A stretch of 64,000 nt of DNA from DASVBE01 sp963770375 (lineage in GTDB: Bacteria; Actinomycetota; Actinomycetes; Streptosporangiales; Streptosporangiaceae). The stretch covers positions 88,365 through 152,364 of the forward strand of contig CAVYPM010000012.1 of the NCBI GenBank assembly GCA_963770375.1. The letters are read 5' to 3'. Under the pieces are notes generated by a model that was given only the letters and a program-made list of their open reading frames with translations, was not told the origin of the DNA and ran no database searches. The position numbers and the translations under genes are program-made. This document shows, one piece after another, positions 52,437 to 61,004 of the stretch (position 1 is its first letter; the number at the start of each line of letters is the position of its first letter).

Positions 52437-53333
52437 TTGACCGGCGACCAGACGGAGGACGAGTTCGCGGCCTACCAGGGACTGGCCTCCGACACCGGGG
52501 ACCACCGGTGGGCGTTCGGCACCGGCTTCGCCGACCCGCTGGAGGGCATCGACACGTCCGTGCCCGAAGGCGTGGACGCGGAAGCGCTGGCCGCGTACTG
52601 CCTGATGCTCGGCGACGACGCGCTGATCTTCTCGCACCGGCTGCAGCAGTGGATGACCCGGATGCCCGAGCTGGAGGAAGAGACCGCGATCGCGAACATC
52701 GCCCTCGACCTGCTCGGCCAGGCCCGGATGCTGCTGGCCCGGGCGGGCCGCGCGGAAGGGGCCGGCCGGGACGAGGACCAGCTGGCGTTCTTCCGCGCCG
52801 AGCCGGAGTTCCGCAACGTCCGGCTGGTCGAGCCGGAGGACGCCGACTTCGCCGGTCTCGTGGGCCGGCTGCTGGTGTTCTCGGCCTGGCGGCTGGCGCT
52901 GCTCGGCCAGCTCACCGGCTCGGCCGACCCGGTGCTGGCCGCCATCGCGGCCAAGGGCGCCAAGGAAACCGCCTACCACCGGGACTACGCGGCGCAGTGG
53001 GTGATCCGGCTGGGCGACGGCACGGACGTGTCGCACGCCCGGATGCAGGCTGCGCTCGGCGGGATATGGCCACTGTTCGACGAGCTGTTCCTGGCCGACC
53101 CGGTGACCGCGGCGCTGCCCGGCGTGGCGGCCGACCCGGCCGCGGCCCGGGCCGAGACCGGCGCCGTCCTCGGCGCCGTGCTGGCCGAGGCGACGCTGGA
53201 CCGGCCGGACACCGCGCCGCTGGCCCCGGTCGCGGGCCGCACCGGCCGGGACGGCGTGCACACCGAGGCGCTCGGGTACGTGCTCGCCGAGCTGCAGAGC
53301 GTGGCCCGGGCGCACCCGGACGCGACATGGTGA
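52437..53333 (+). CDS. paaC: PaaC: phenylacetyl-CoA epoxidase structural subunit
   Basis: A 298-residue ferritin-like protein related to PaaA but lacking most iron ligands, which is normal for PaaC. Recognisable parts are LMLGDDALIFSHRLQQWMTRMPELEEETAIANIALDLLGQARMLL and AKGAKETAYHRDYAAQWVIRLGDGT. It starts at TTG 52437 after GGGGGG; no ATG or GTG fits better. It overlaps paaD by seven bases. Confidence 0.95.
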   Translation: MTGDQTEDEFAAYQGLASDTGDHRWAFGTGFADPLEGIDTSVPEGVDAEALAAYCLMLGDDALIFSHRLQQWMTRMPELEEETAIANIALDLLGQARMLLARAGRAEGAGRDEDQLAFFRAEPEFRNVRLVEPEDADFAGLVGRLLVFSAWRLALLGQLTGSADPVLAAIAAKGAKETAYHRDYAAQWVIRLGDGTDVSHARMQAALGGIWPLFDELFLADPVTAALPGVAADPAAARAETGAVLGAVLAEATLDRPDTAPLAPVAGRTGRDGVHTEALGYVLAELQSVARAHPDATW

Positions 53334-53839
53334 GCCCCGCCGGGACCAGGCTGGCCGCGGCCCGGCGGATAGCCGCCGGGATACCCGACCCGGAGCTGCC
53401 CATGGTCACCGTGGCGGACCTTGGCATCCTGCGCGACGTCAGGATGGATGACGGCTCGCTGGTCGTAACCATCACCCCGACCTACTCGGGCTGCCCGGCG
53501 CTCACCGAGATCGCCAGGGACCTGCACGGCGCGCTGACCGAGGCCGGCCTGGGCCCGGTGACGGTCCGGACGGCGCTGGCGCCAGCCTGGACCACCGACT
53601 GGATCACCGACGAGGGCCGCCGCAAGCTGGAAGCCGCCGGGATCGCGCCGCCAGGACCGGTCCCCCACGGCCCGGTGCCGCTCACCCTCTCCCCCGGTCC
53701 CGGTCGCAACGAGGTCCGCTGCCCGCTGTGCGGCTCCGCGGACACCGCGCTCACCGCCGCGTTCAGCGGCACCGCGTGCAAGGCGCTGCGCCGCTGCCGG
53801 TCCTGCGGCGAGCCGTTCGAGCAGGTCAAGGAGCTGTGA
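53327..53839 (+). CDS. paaD: PaaD: MIP18/DUF59-type maturation protein
   Basis: A 170-residue protein. The N-terminal DUF59 domain (GIPDPELPMVTVADLGILRDV, TPTYSGCPAL) is followed by a cysteine-rich zinc-ribbon-like C-terminus (CPLCGSADT, CRRCRSCGEPF in part). PaaD is needed for activity of the epoxidase, probably for iron-sulphur cluster assembly on PaaE. ATG 53327 overlaps the end of paaC. Confidence 0.95.
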   Translation: MVSPAGTRLAAARRIAAGIPDPELPMVTVADLGILRDVRMDDGSLVVTITPTYSGCPALTEIARDLHGALTEAGLGPVTVRTALAPAWTTDWITDEGRRKLEAAGIAPPGPVPHGPVPLTLSPGPGRNEVRCPLCGSADTALTAAFSGTACKALRRCRSCGEPFEQVKEL

Positions 53840-54642
53840 TGAGCGGCGCGACCGGATCGCGGACCGAGTTCCACCCGCTCACCGTGGGCCGGGTGGAGCC
53901 GCTGACCGACGACTCCGCGGCGGTCACGTTCGACGTGCCACCCGGGCTGGCGGCCCGGTTCGCGTTTGCGCCGGGCCAGTCGCTGACCCTGCGGCACGGT
54001 GCCGAGCGGCGGTCCTACTCGATCTGCGCGGCCGCGGGCCAGCCGCCCCGGATCGGGGTCCGCGAGGTGCCCGGCGGCGCGGTGTCCGGGTGGCTGGTGC
54101 ACAAGGTCCGGCCCGGGGACGTGGTCGAGGTGCAGGCGCCGTCGGGCTCGTTCGTGCCGGACCTGGCCGCGGCGGGCCAGCACGTGCTGATCGCGGCGGG
54201 CAGCGGGATCACCCCGGTGCTGTCGATCGCCGCCTCGGTGCTGGCCGCGCACCGCGAGTCCCAGGTAACGCTGCTGTACGGCAACCGGCGCAACGACTCG
54301 GTGATGTTCGCCGACGAGCTGGCCGACCTCAAGGACCGTTACCCGGACCGGCTGTGCCTGGTGCACGTGCTCAGCCGGGAACCCCAGGAGGTCGAGCTGT
54401 TCAACGGCCGCCTGGACGAGGGCAAGCTGCGCACCCTGCTGCCGGTCACGGTGGACGTGGCCGGGGTGGACCACTGGTGGCTGTGCGGGCCGTTCGGCAT
54501 GGTCACCGGCGCGGTCGCGGTGCTGGCCGAGCTGGGCGTGCCGCGGGAGCGGATCCACCGCGAGCTGTTCTACGTCGAGGACGAGCCGCCGCCGCAGGCC
54601 GGTCACGCCGGACGCACCGCCCGGGCCCGGGCGCCGAGGTGA
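53839..54642 (+). CDS. paaE: PaaE, FAD/NAD(P)H reductase part (split gene)
   Basis: A 267-residue ferredoxin-reductase domain: the FAD site RRSYSICAA, the GSGITPVLSIAASVL nucleotide motif, LLYGNRRNDSVMFADEL and WWLCGPFGMV. It passes electrons from NADPH to the epoxidase. In other bacteria PaaE is a single protein of about 350-360 residues ending in a [2Fe-2S] ferredoxin domain. Here the frame ends in an Arg-rich tail and a TGA at 54640-54642, and the ferredoxin domain is in the next frame. ATG 53839 overlaps the paaD stop (TGATG). Confidence 0.92.
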   Translation: MSGATGSRTEFHPLTVGRVEPLTDDSAAVTFDVPPGLAARFAFAPGQSLTLRHGAERRSYSICAAAGQPPRIGVREVPGGAVSGWLVHKVRPGDVVEVQAPSGSFVPDLAAAGQHVLIAAGSGITPVLSIAASVLAAHRESQVTLLYGNRRNDSVMFADELADLKDRYPDRLCLVHVLSREPQEVELFNGRLDEGKLRTLLPVTVDVAGVDHWWLCGPFGMVTGAVAVLAELGVPRERIHRELFYVEDEPPPQAGHAGRTARARAPR

Positions 54643-54905
54643 CCGTGCTGCTCGACGGGCGGACCTCCGTGGTGACCGTGCCGGCCGGGGTGCCCCTGCT
54701 GGACGGGGCCCAGCGGGCCCGCCCCGACCTGCCGTTCGCCTGCAAGGGCGGGGTGTGCGGGACCTGCCGGGCCCGGCTGGTCACCGGCGAGGTAACGATG
54801 CGCCGCAATTACGCGCTTGAGGAGGACGAGCTGGCCGCCGGGTACGTGCTGACCTGCCAGTCGGTAGCCGCGTCCAGCCAGATCACGGTTGACTACGACA
54901 GTTAG
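54639..54905 (+). CDS. paaE: PaaE, [2Fe-2S] ferredoxin part (split gene)
   Basis: An 88-residue plant-type ferredoxin domain with cluster ligands in CKGGVCGTCRARL and the fourth cysteine in YVLTCQSV. GTG 54639 overlaps the stop of the reductase part as GTGA, the same arrangement used elsewhere in these operons, so it could be translated as a separate subunit. Alternatively, an indel in the GC-rich linker (54620-54632) has split one protein. The coding quality of both parts is excellent. Confidence 0.85.
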   Translation: MTVLLDGRTSVVTVPAGVPLLDGAQRARPDLPFACKGGVCGTCRARLVTGEVTMRRNYALEEDELAAGYVLTCQSVAASSQITVDYDS

Positions 54906-54916
54906 CGGCAGCTAAC
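54901..54916 (+). terminator. Small hairpin at the end of paaE
   Basis: GTTAGC (54901-54906) pairs with GCTAAC (54911-54916) around GGCA; the stem contains the paaE stop codon TAG. With six base pairs and only a short A-rich stretch after it, full termination before paaK is unlikely. It may attenuate or protect the message. Confidence 0.3.
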
Positions 54917-54939
54917 CGTAATCCTAAAAAGGAGGGCCG

Positions 54940-56244
54940 GTGCCGCAGCCAGATTCCCTCATGGGAGAGCTCGAGCCGATCGAGCGGGCCTCCGTCGACG
55001 AGCTCCGCGCGCTGCAGCTGGACCGGCTGCGCTGGTCGCTGCGGCACGCCTACCGCAGCGTGCCGCACTACCGGGCGGCGTTCGACGCCGCCGGGGTGCA
55101 CCCGGACGACTGCAAGGAGCTGGCTGACCTGGGCCGCTTCCCGCTCACCAGCAAGGCCGACCTGCGCGACAACTACCCGTTCGGGCTGTTCGCGGTGCCC
55201 AGGGAGCAGGTGTCGCGGGTGCACGCGTCGTCCGGGACGACGGGCCGGGCCACGGTGGTCGGGTACACCGCGGGCGATCTTGACGTGTGGGCGACGGTGA
55301 TGGCGCGGTCGATCCGCGCGGCCGGCGGGCGGCCCGGCCACCTGGTGCACGTGGCGTACGGGTACGGGCTGTTCACCGGGGGGCTCGGCGCGCATTACGG
55401 GGCGGAGAGGCTGGGGTGCACGGTCGTGCCGGTGTCCGGGGGCATGACCGAGCGGCAGGTCATCCTCATCCGGGACTTCAGGCCGGACATCATCATGGTC
55501 ACCCCGTCCTACATGCTGGCGATCATCGACGAGATGGAGCGGCAGGGCGACGACCCGGCCGCGTCGTCGCTGCGGTTCGGCATCTTCGGCGCGGAGCCGT
55601 GGACGAATGAGATGCGTGCGGCGATCGAGGCGCGGGCCGGGCTCGACGCCACGGACATCTACGGGCTGTCCGAGGTGATCGGGCCGGGTGTGGCGCAGGA
55701 GTGCGTGGAGACCAAGGACGGGCTGCATATCTGGGAGGACCACTTCTACCCGGAGGTGATCGACCCGGAGACCGGTGCGGTGCTGCCGGACGGGGCGGAA
55801 GGCGAGCTGGTCTTCACCTCGCTGACCAAGGAGGCCATGCCGGTCATCCGGTACCGGACCCGGGACCTCACCCGGCTGCTGCCGGGGACGGCGCGGACCA
55901 TGCGGCGGATGCAGAAGATCACCGGGCGGTCGGACGACATGATCATCCTGCGCGGGGTCAACCTGTTCCCGACGCAGATCGAGGAGCTCCTGCTGGGCGT
56001 GCCGGGGCTGTCGCCGCACTTCCAGCTGCACCTGACCAGGACCGGGCCGATGGACGAGATGGCGGTGCACGTCGAGCGGCGGCCGGAAGTATCCGGGCTG
56101 GCCGCGGCGGCGGCCGGGGCTCAGCTCGGGGCGCGGATCAAGGACCGGATCGGGGTGTCGGTGTCGGTCATGGTGATGGACCCGGACTCGATCGAGCGGT
56201 CGGCCGGGAAGATGCGGCGGATCGTGGACCACCGGAAGGGCTGA
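54940..56244 (+). CDS. paaK: PaaK: phenylacetate-CoA ligase
   Basis: A 434-residue acyl-adenylate enzyme that makes phenylacetyl-CoA, the first step of the pathway. It has the P-loop SSGTTGRATVVGY, YGLSEVIGPGVAQEC, ELVFTSLTKEAMPVIRYRTRDLT and the hinge/lysine region GRSDDMIILRGVNLFPTQIE with SAGKMRRI. GTG 54940 follows AAGGAGG. It is 34 bases after the ferredoxin part and probably the last gene of the paa transcript. Confidence 0.96.
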   Translation: MPQPDSLMGELEPIERASVDELRALQLDRLRWSLRHAYRSVPHYRAAFDAAGVHPDDCKELADLGRFPLTSKADLRDNYPFGLFAVPREQVSRVHASSGTTGRATVVGYTAGDLDVWATVMARSIRAAGGRPGHLVHVAYGYGLFTGGLGAHYGAERLGCTVVPVSGGMTERQVILIRDFRPDIIMVTPSYMLAIIDEMERQGDDPAASSLRFGIFGAEPWTNEMRAAIEARAGLDATDIYGLSEVIGPGVAQECVETKDGLHIWEDHFYPEVIDPETGAVLPDGAEGELVFTSLTKEAMPVIRYRTRDLTRLLPGTARTMRRMQKITGRSDDMIILRGVNLFPTQIEELLLGVPGLSPHFQLHLTRTGPMDEMAVHVERRPEVSGLAAAAAGAQLGARIKDRIGVSVSVMVMDPDSIERSAGKMRRIVDHRKG

Positions 56245-56292
56245 CCGGCGCGGGGTGATGACCCTGTCGGACCCTGGTGCGAGGCTGGGGTC

Positions 56293-57144
56293 ATGACCGA
56301 GACTCCGAGCGCATCAGCGCAGCAGCGGACCTACCCGCCCGGCGTGCCGTGCTGGGTGGAGACCCCGCAGCCCGACCCGGTCGCCGCCGCCGAGTTCTAC
56401 GGCGAGCTGTTCGGCTGGACCATTACGAACGTGGGCGGCGACGACGTCCCGTACCTGATCGCCTCGCTGGACGGGCGCGACGTGGCCGCGATCAGCCGGG
56501 CGCCGGACGGCGCTGCAGGCGGGCCGGCCTGGGAGACGTACGTCGCCGTCAGGGACGCGGACGCCGCCGCCGCGGCCGTGACGGCTGCGGGCGGCCGGGT
56601 GACCGGCGGGCCGTTCGACGCCGGGGAGACCGGCCGCTCAGTGAGCTGCGCCGACCCGGCCGGCGCGGCGTTCCTGCTGTGGGAGGCGGGCAACTATCCC
56701 GGCGCCCAGCTGGTGAACCACCCGGGCAGCTGGAACTTCTCCCACCTGCACGCCGCCGACCAGGATCAGGCGCGGCAGTTCTACACGGCGGTGTTCGGCT
56801 GGCAGTTCACCGACCCGCCGTTCGGCGGCTGGACCTGGATCCAGGTACCGGGGTACGGCGACCACCTGGCGGCGACCGTCGACCCGGGCATTCGCGAGCG
56901 GCAGGCGAACGCCCCGGCCGGGTTCGCGGACGTGGTCGGCGGCCTGATGCCGGCCGCGGAGGGGCAGGCGTACTGGCAGGTCACGTTCAGCGTGGCCGAC
57001 CGGGACGCGGCCGTGGCCACGGCCGGCAAGCTGGGCGCGACCGTGCTGGGCGAGTCGGAGAACCGGTTCACCAAGCTGGCCGACCTCCGCGACCCGCAAG
57101 GCGCCCAGTTCACGGTCAGCCAGTTCCTCGGCGTGCGCAGCTGA
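56293..57144 (+). CDS. VOC (glyoxalase/bleomycin-resistance) family protein, two domains
   Basis: A 283-residue protein with two tandem glyoxalase-fold units. The first begins CWVETPQPDPVAAAEFYGELFGW and the second NFSHLHAADQDQARQFYTAVFGW, each with the YGELFGW/YTAVFGW signature of the CFP-30/AfrA-like group. Metal ligands are not obvious. Two-domain proteins of this group are common in actinomycetes and of unknown substrate. It is convergent with the GNAT gene. Confidence 0.88.
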   Translation: MTETPSASAQQRTYPPGVPCWVETPQPDPVAAAEFYGELFGWTITNVGGDDVPYLIASLDGRDVAAISRAPDGAAGGPAWETYVAVRDADAAAAAVTAAGGRVTGGPFDAGETGRSVSCADPAGAAFLLWEAGNYPGAQLVNHPGSWNFSHLHAADQDQARQFYTAVFGWQFTDPPFGGWTWIQVPGYGDHLAATVDPGIRERQANAPAGFADVVGGLMPAAEGQAYWQVTFSVADRDAAVATAGKLGATVLGESENRFTKLADLRDPQGAQFTVSQFLGVRS

Positions 57145-57165
57145 GCGCTGCCGCCGGGCCGGTGC

Positions 57166-58074
57166 TCACGCCGGGCGGGTGAGGTACTCGCCGCGGCGGC
57201 GGAGCCCGAAGCCGGCCGAGAGGTAGGTCTGGGCCGGGGCGGGGTAGGCGGGGCTGGGCGCGGTGTTGATGTGGGTTTCCTCCCCGCCCAGGCCGGCGAT
57301 CAGGGAGCCGGCCGCGGCGCACAGGGCGGTGGCCAGGCCGCGGCGGCGGTGCGCGGGCACCACGCCGAGCGGCTCGATCTCGCCGGTTCCGGTGGCCGGG
57401 TCCCACCACAGGATGCAGCACGCGGCCAGCGAGCCGTCCGGCGCCTCGATCACCAGGTCACGGCTCTGGTCGTACAGCCAGGTGCGGCGGCACTGCTCGT
57501 AGTGGGCCATGGTGAAGCTGCTGGTCGCCTCGGGGGTGGCGTACGCGGGCCGCTCGCCGGGCCAGGGCATCTCGATCGGCCGCCAGGCCCTGCGGTGCGC
57601 CTCGACCCGGGCCTCCTCCTCGCCGTCGCGGACGCTGCGGACCTGGTAGCCGGGCGGCAGGTCCGGCTCCTCGGCGCGGGCCGCGCGGAACAGCGCTTCC
57701 AGCGGGACGGGCTTGCCCGGGCGGGTGAATCCTTCGGCGGTGAGGGCGGCGGCGGCCGGCTTGTCGCCGTCGAAGACCGCGGCGGTCAGCTCGCCGGGGC
57801 CGGCCGCCTGCACGGCCCAGGCAGCCAGGGCGGTGGCGACTTCGGGCTGGCCGGGGTCGGCGCTGAGCAGGACCTCGCGGCCGGTCAGGCCCGCCCAGCC
57901 GGCTACCTCGCCGCCGGTGACGGCCATCATCAGCGGGTCGGGCAGCTGGCCTGACGCCTCTTCCCAGCCGACCCCGCCCGGATGCCAGCAGCGCGGCCAC
58001 CAGCGGCTGGCCAGGCGCTGCCGGGCCAGGCCGTCCGCCGTCCCGCCGTACGGCCGCAGTTCGATCGGCTCCAT
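57166..58074 (-). CDS. GNAT family N-acetyltransferase
   Basis: A 302-residue acetyltransferase. The C-terminal half holds the acetyl-CoA site VVPAHRRRGLATALCAAAG after GEIEPLG; the N-terminal half is a degenerate copy of the fold, a layout like mycothiol synthase-related proteins. ATG 58074 has AAGGAGGAGC upstream; the frame is open further but without coding character. The substrate is unknown. Confidence 0.86.
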   Translation of the reverse strand: MEPIELRPYGGTADGLARQRLASRWWPRCWHPGGVGWEEASGQLPDPLMMAVTGGEVAGWAGLTGREVLLSADPGQPEVATALAAWAVQAAGPGELTAAVFDGDKPAAAALTAEGFTRPGKPVPLEALFRAARAEEPDLPPGYQVRSVRDGEEEARVEAHRRAWRPIEMPWPGERPAYATPEATSSFTMAHYEQCRRTWLYDQSRDLVIEAPDGSLAACCILWWDPATGTGEIEPLGVVPAHRRRGLATALCAAAGSLIAGLGGEETHINTAPSPAYPAPAQTYLSAGFGLRRRGEYLTRPA

Positions 58075-58213
58075 CGGCGCGCTCCTCCTTCGTGGCTGCG
58101 CTGGTGGCAACGGGAGCCAATATGGCGTGCGGTCCGGCCGGCGGCAACGCGATATCGCCCGCGGTCCGCATCGACGGCGCCGCGTCGCCTTTGCTCTGGC
58201 TACTTTGCAGGCC

Positions 58214-58621
58214 ATGTCGAACCTCTTGGCTGTCTTGATCGGTGCCCTGATTGGGCTTGGTGGCGTGGTGGCAGGAACCTGGCTTCAGGGGCGCAAGGAA
58301 CATCAGCGCTGGCTCCGTGATCAGAAACTGCACGCGGCAATCGACTTCATCGGTGCGACCGGGGATCTGGACCAGCAGCGCCGCCAGCTCGCCAGCGGCG
58401 GAGCTGGCGGCATGAACGAAAAGGCGGTGTGGGCGCGTGTGCAAGACGGAAGGTCGGCTCTCCACCTTCTCTGTCAGGCAAGCACGGTCGAAGCCGCTGA
58501 GGCCGTGATCATGAGAGTCGGGCACACCAGGGCCGGGTCCGATCCGGGTGATGATTCGACCGCGCTCTTGCGTGACCTGGTGGGACGGCTCCGGGCTGAA
58601 CTTGGCGCAAGGGCTGGGTAG
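58214..58621 (+). CDS. Small membrane-anchored hypothetical protein
   Basis: A 135-residue protein with one N-terminal membrane helix (LLAVLIGALIGLGGVVAGTWL, in part) followed by a basic segment (GRKEHQRWLRDQ) and a helical soluble domain. The N-terminal pattern is common in actinomycete proteins of unknown function with a single anchor. ATG 58214 has no strong ribosome binding site. It stands alone, divergent from the GNAT gene. Confidence 0.65.
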   Translation: MSNLLAVLIGALIGLGGVVAGTWLQGRKEHQRWLRDQKLHAAIDFIGATGDLDQQRRQLASGGAGGMNEKAVWARVQDGRSALHLLCQASTVEAAEAVIMRVGHTRAGSDPGDDSTALLRDLVGRLRAELGARAG

Positions 58622-58767
58622 CCGGCGGTCGGGCAGGGTCCTTCTCCACGCGCGCGGGGCCGGCGAGGCCTGCGACGGTGCGCCAGGCCCGGCATGGACG
58701 GATACCCAGGTCGCCTGTGACGCATGGGACCGAGGCCCGCCCGGCGAGGCCGTGCTGGCCGGTGGAC

Positions 58768-58825
58768 TTCATGATCACGGTGGATTTCTGGTGTCCCAGT
58801 ACCGGAGATCCTCCGTGATCATGAA
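58768..58825. terminator. Long inverted repeat between convergent genes
   Basis: The arms 58768-58785 and 58808-58825 match at 17 of 18 positions (core TTCATGATCACGG / CCGTGATCATGAA) with a 22-base loop. It lies between the end of the plus-strand hypothetical gene (58621) and the end of a minus-strand frame (58848), as expected for a bidirectional terminator. The low GC of the arms is unlike other hairpins here, so it could also be a small mobile repeat. Confidence 0.5.
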
Positions 58826-58847
58826 CCGCCCCGGCGCCGGTTCAGAG

Positions 58848-59320
58848 CTAGGTCCACTGCTCGATCACCAGCCTGCGGACAGCAGATCTCGCCACCTGGC
58901 CATATATGCCGGATCTGGGATGCAACCCCAGGATTCCTTTTGAATCCGAAAACGCGGCCAGGGCGGGGAGCAGGTTGTCGCACTGGCCGATGATCTGGGC
59001 GCGGGTGCCGGGTGTGGCGGTGATGATGGTCGCGTGGATGGTGACCTGGCGAGGGTCGTGGGGGTAGCGGATCTCGATCCCGAAGGCGTCGTGAGGCGGG
59101 CTGTGCCACCGGGCGGGCAGGTGGGTCATCAGGTCCCCGGGACCGGGAGCAGGTCCGGCAGGTCTCCATCTGGGGCGGGCTTGGCGGGCGGTCTCCAGCT
59201 TGGCCAGCTGGGCGCCGATGTACTGGGTTGCTGCGGGCACAGTGAGGTCCGGTTCTCATGGAAGGCCGGCCACAGTCCAAGCGCGGATCGCGGCAGATGA
59301 GTGCGTTTACGTAGGGCCAT
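58848..59320 (-). pseudogene. Hypothetical protein, probably frameshifted
   Basis: The 130-codon frame 59240-58848 has a protein-like C-terminal half (DAFGIEIRYPHDPRQVTIHATI, RAQIIGQCDNLLPALAAF). From ATG 59320 another frame gives MALRKRTHLPRSALGLWPAFHENRTSL, which would join naturally to the first through a shift near 59243. A second exchange near 59140-59200 is possible. The family is unknown. I treat it as one damaged gene of about 155 codons. Confidence 0.35.
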
Positions 59321-59597
59321 AGCCACTCCCCGCACAGGCACCGTGGCTCTGCGGCAGATCGCGGAGTGGGCGCGGGCGCGGAGGCCGGTCGGGGTGCGGT
59401 CATGGGCGCCGGATGGAACGATCGGTGCTGGTGCGGAGGCCGTCCGCACGCCCGTCTGCGTGCGGAGACGAAGTCCGGCGGCGCCTGAACGACCGGGCGG
59501 CCGGGCCTGGGCCGGGATCGTGCCTGGTGCTTCGCCGCGGCATGGATGGCCTCGGCTACCTGAGGGAACTCGGCTCCCCGAGGGAAGGAGTATGCAG

Positions 59598-60395
59598 ATG
59601 CCGGGAAGGGTCGAAGGGCAAGGTTGCGTTCATCACCGGCGCGGCTCGCGGCCAGGGTCGCTCGCACGCGGTCCGGCTGGCCCAGGAGGGCGCCGACATC
59701 ATCGCGGTGGACGTCGTGGAGGAGGTTCCGACGGTCCGCGATGCGATGTCCAGCCAGGCCGACCTCGACGAGACGGTCCGCACTGTCGAAGCGCTCGATC
59801 GCAGGATCGTCGCGCCCACAGCCGACGTGCGCGACGCCGTGGCGTCAGGGTGGCCTTGCGGGCGTCGCCGAGTTCGGGCGGCTGGACATCGTGTGCGCCA
59901 ACGCCGGGATTTACACCGTGCAGCCGTGGGACCAGGTCACCCCGCAGGTGTGGCAAGACACCATCGACACGAACCTGACCGGGGTCTGGAACACCATGGT
60001 CGTGGCGGTCCCTCTATCTCATCACCGCCGGCGGCGGGTCGATCATCGCCACGAGCTCCACGGCCGGCCTGAAGGGCATGCCCTTCCTGGCCCCTTACGT
60101 TGCGGCTAAGCACGCCGTGGTCGGCATCTGCCGGTCGCTGGCCAACGAGCTCGCCGGCCATTACATCCGGGTCAACACGGTGCACCCAGCAGGGGTCGAT
60201 ACTCCGATGGTCGCCGGCCTGGAGACCCTCGAGCCGTTTCTGAGCCGAAACCCCGAACTGGGCGCCATCTTCGCCAACGGCCTGCCCGTCGAGGCGCTCG
60301 ACCCGCGCGACGTCAGCAACGCGGTGCTGTGGCTCGCCTCTGAGGAGGCACGCTATGTCACCGGCGCTGCCCTGACGGTAGACGCCGGAACACCA
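59598..60395 (+). pseudogene. SDR oxidoreductase of the mycofactocin-coupled type, frameshifted
   Basis: The reconstructed protein begins [39 protein letters not shown], the form typical of mycofactocin-dependent SDRs. It continues with RRIVAPTADVRD, RLDIVCANAGIY, ATSSTAGLKGMPFLAPYVAAKHAVVG and VHPAGVDTPM, VTGAALTVDAG. The frame changes near 59613, 59850 and 60010, each by one extra base. The usual C-terminus after VDAG is missing; the frame runs on into non-coding sequence to 60749. ATG 59598 has GGAAGGAG upstream. Confidence 0.7.
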
Positions 60396-61004
60396 TCCGC
60401 TGACCGTCTCTCCTCCGCTGAGTCGCCGGTGCAGCAGGTATCCGGCGCCCGCGACGTTAAGGGCGTGCAGCTCGGTCATTTGCTACTGAATGATGGCCGT
60501 GAACAACACGGCCGATGCTCGCCCCAGTCGTTACGGCGTGACCGGCACGCAGGCCACGACCGAGTCCAGGAGCGCATCGGCGAAGTCAGCCGGTTCCAGC
60601 GCTGGCACAAGCCCACCTGGCCAGACGCACGCGGATTGCGGCAGATCCGGATGTTCACCCGAAGTGAGCCGATGCATAAACATACGGCTTGGCCGCCTGC
60701 CTGCTCGGCCGTAGTCGGGTTTTGCCAACGGTTTGGAAAGCTCTTATAACCGGACGCCGAGCCGCCGATCTGTATCGATGGCGTTTCTTCCATCTTGGCG
60801 GGCTGCGGAGGCCAGAACTGGTTGTTCTGGAGGGCGATGCTGCCTGCATAGAGCAGCTGTCCGGCTGTGACGTCGTCTGGGGTGGACAGGTGCCCGCCGC
60901 CGAACCGGCGCGCTTTGGGGCGGGCAAGGGCTGACCGCTGACGAACCTGCCTGGGCGGCCGGGGCCGCCGCGGGCGTCGCGCTGGGACCGGCTAGCCTGC
61001 GGCC
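60396..61004. other. Gene-poor stretch of about 600 bases
   Basis: No convincing gene is present. GC content drops and several short frames overlap. A 65-codon minus-strand frame (60728-60531) reads somewhat like protein (SGEHPDLPQSACVWPGG) but has no recognised domain or ribosome binding site. The stretch may be debris from the neighbouring broken genes. Confidence 0.4.

Noticed and set aside
60531..60728. 65-codon minus-strand frame with SGEHPDLPQSACVWPGG
   Set aside because: Partly protein-like but without ribosome binding site or known domain, inside a region of broken genes.
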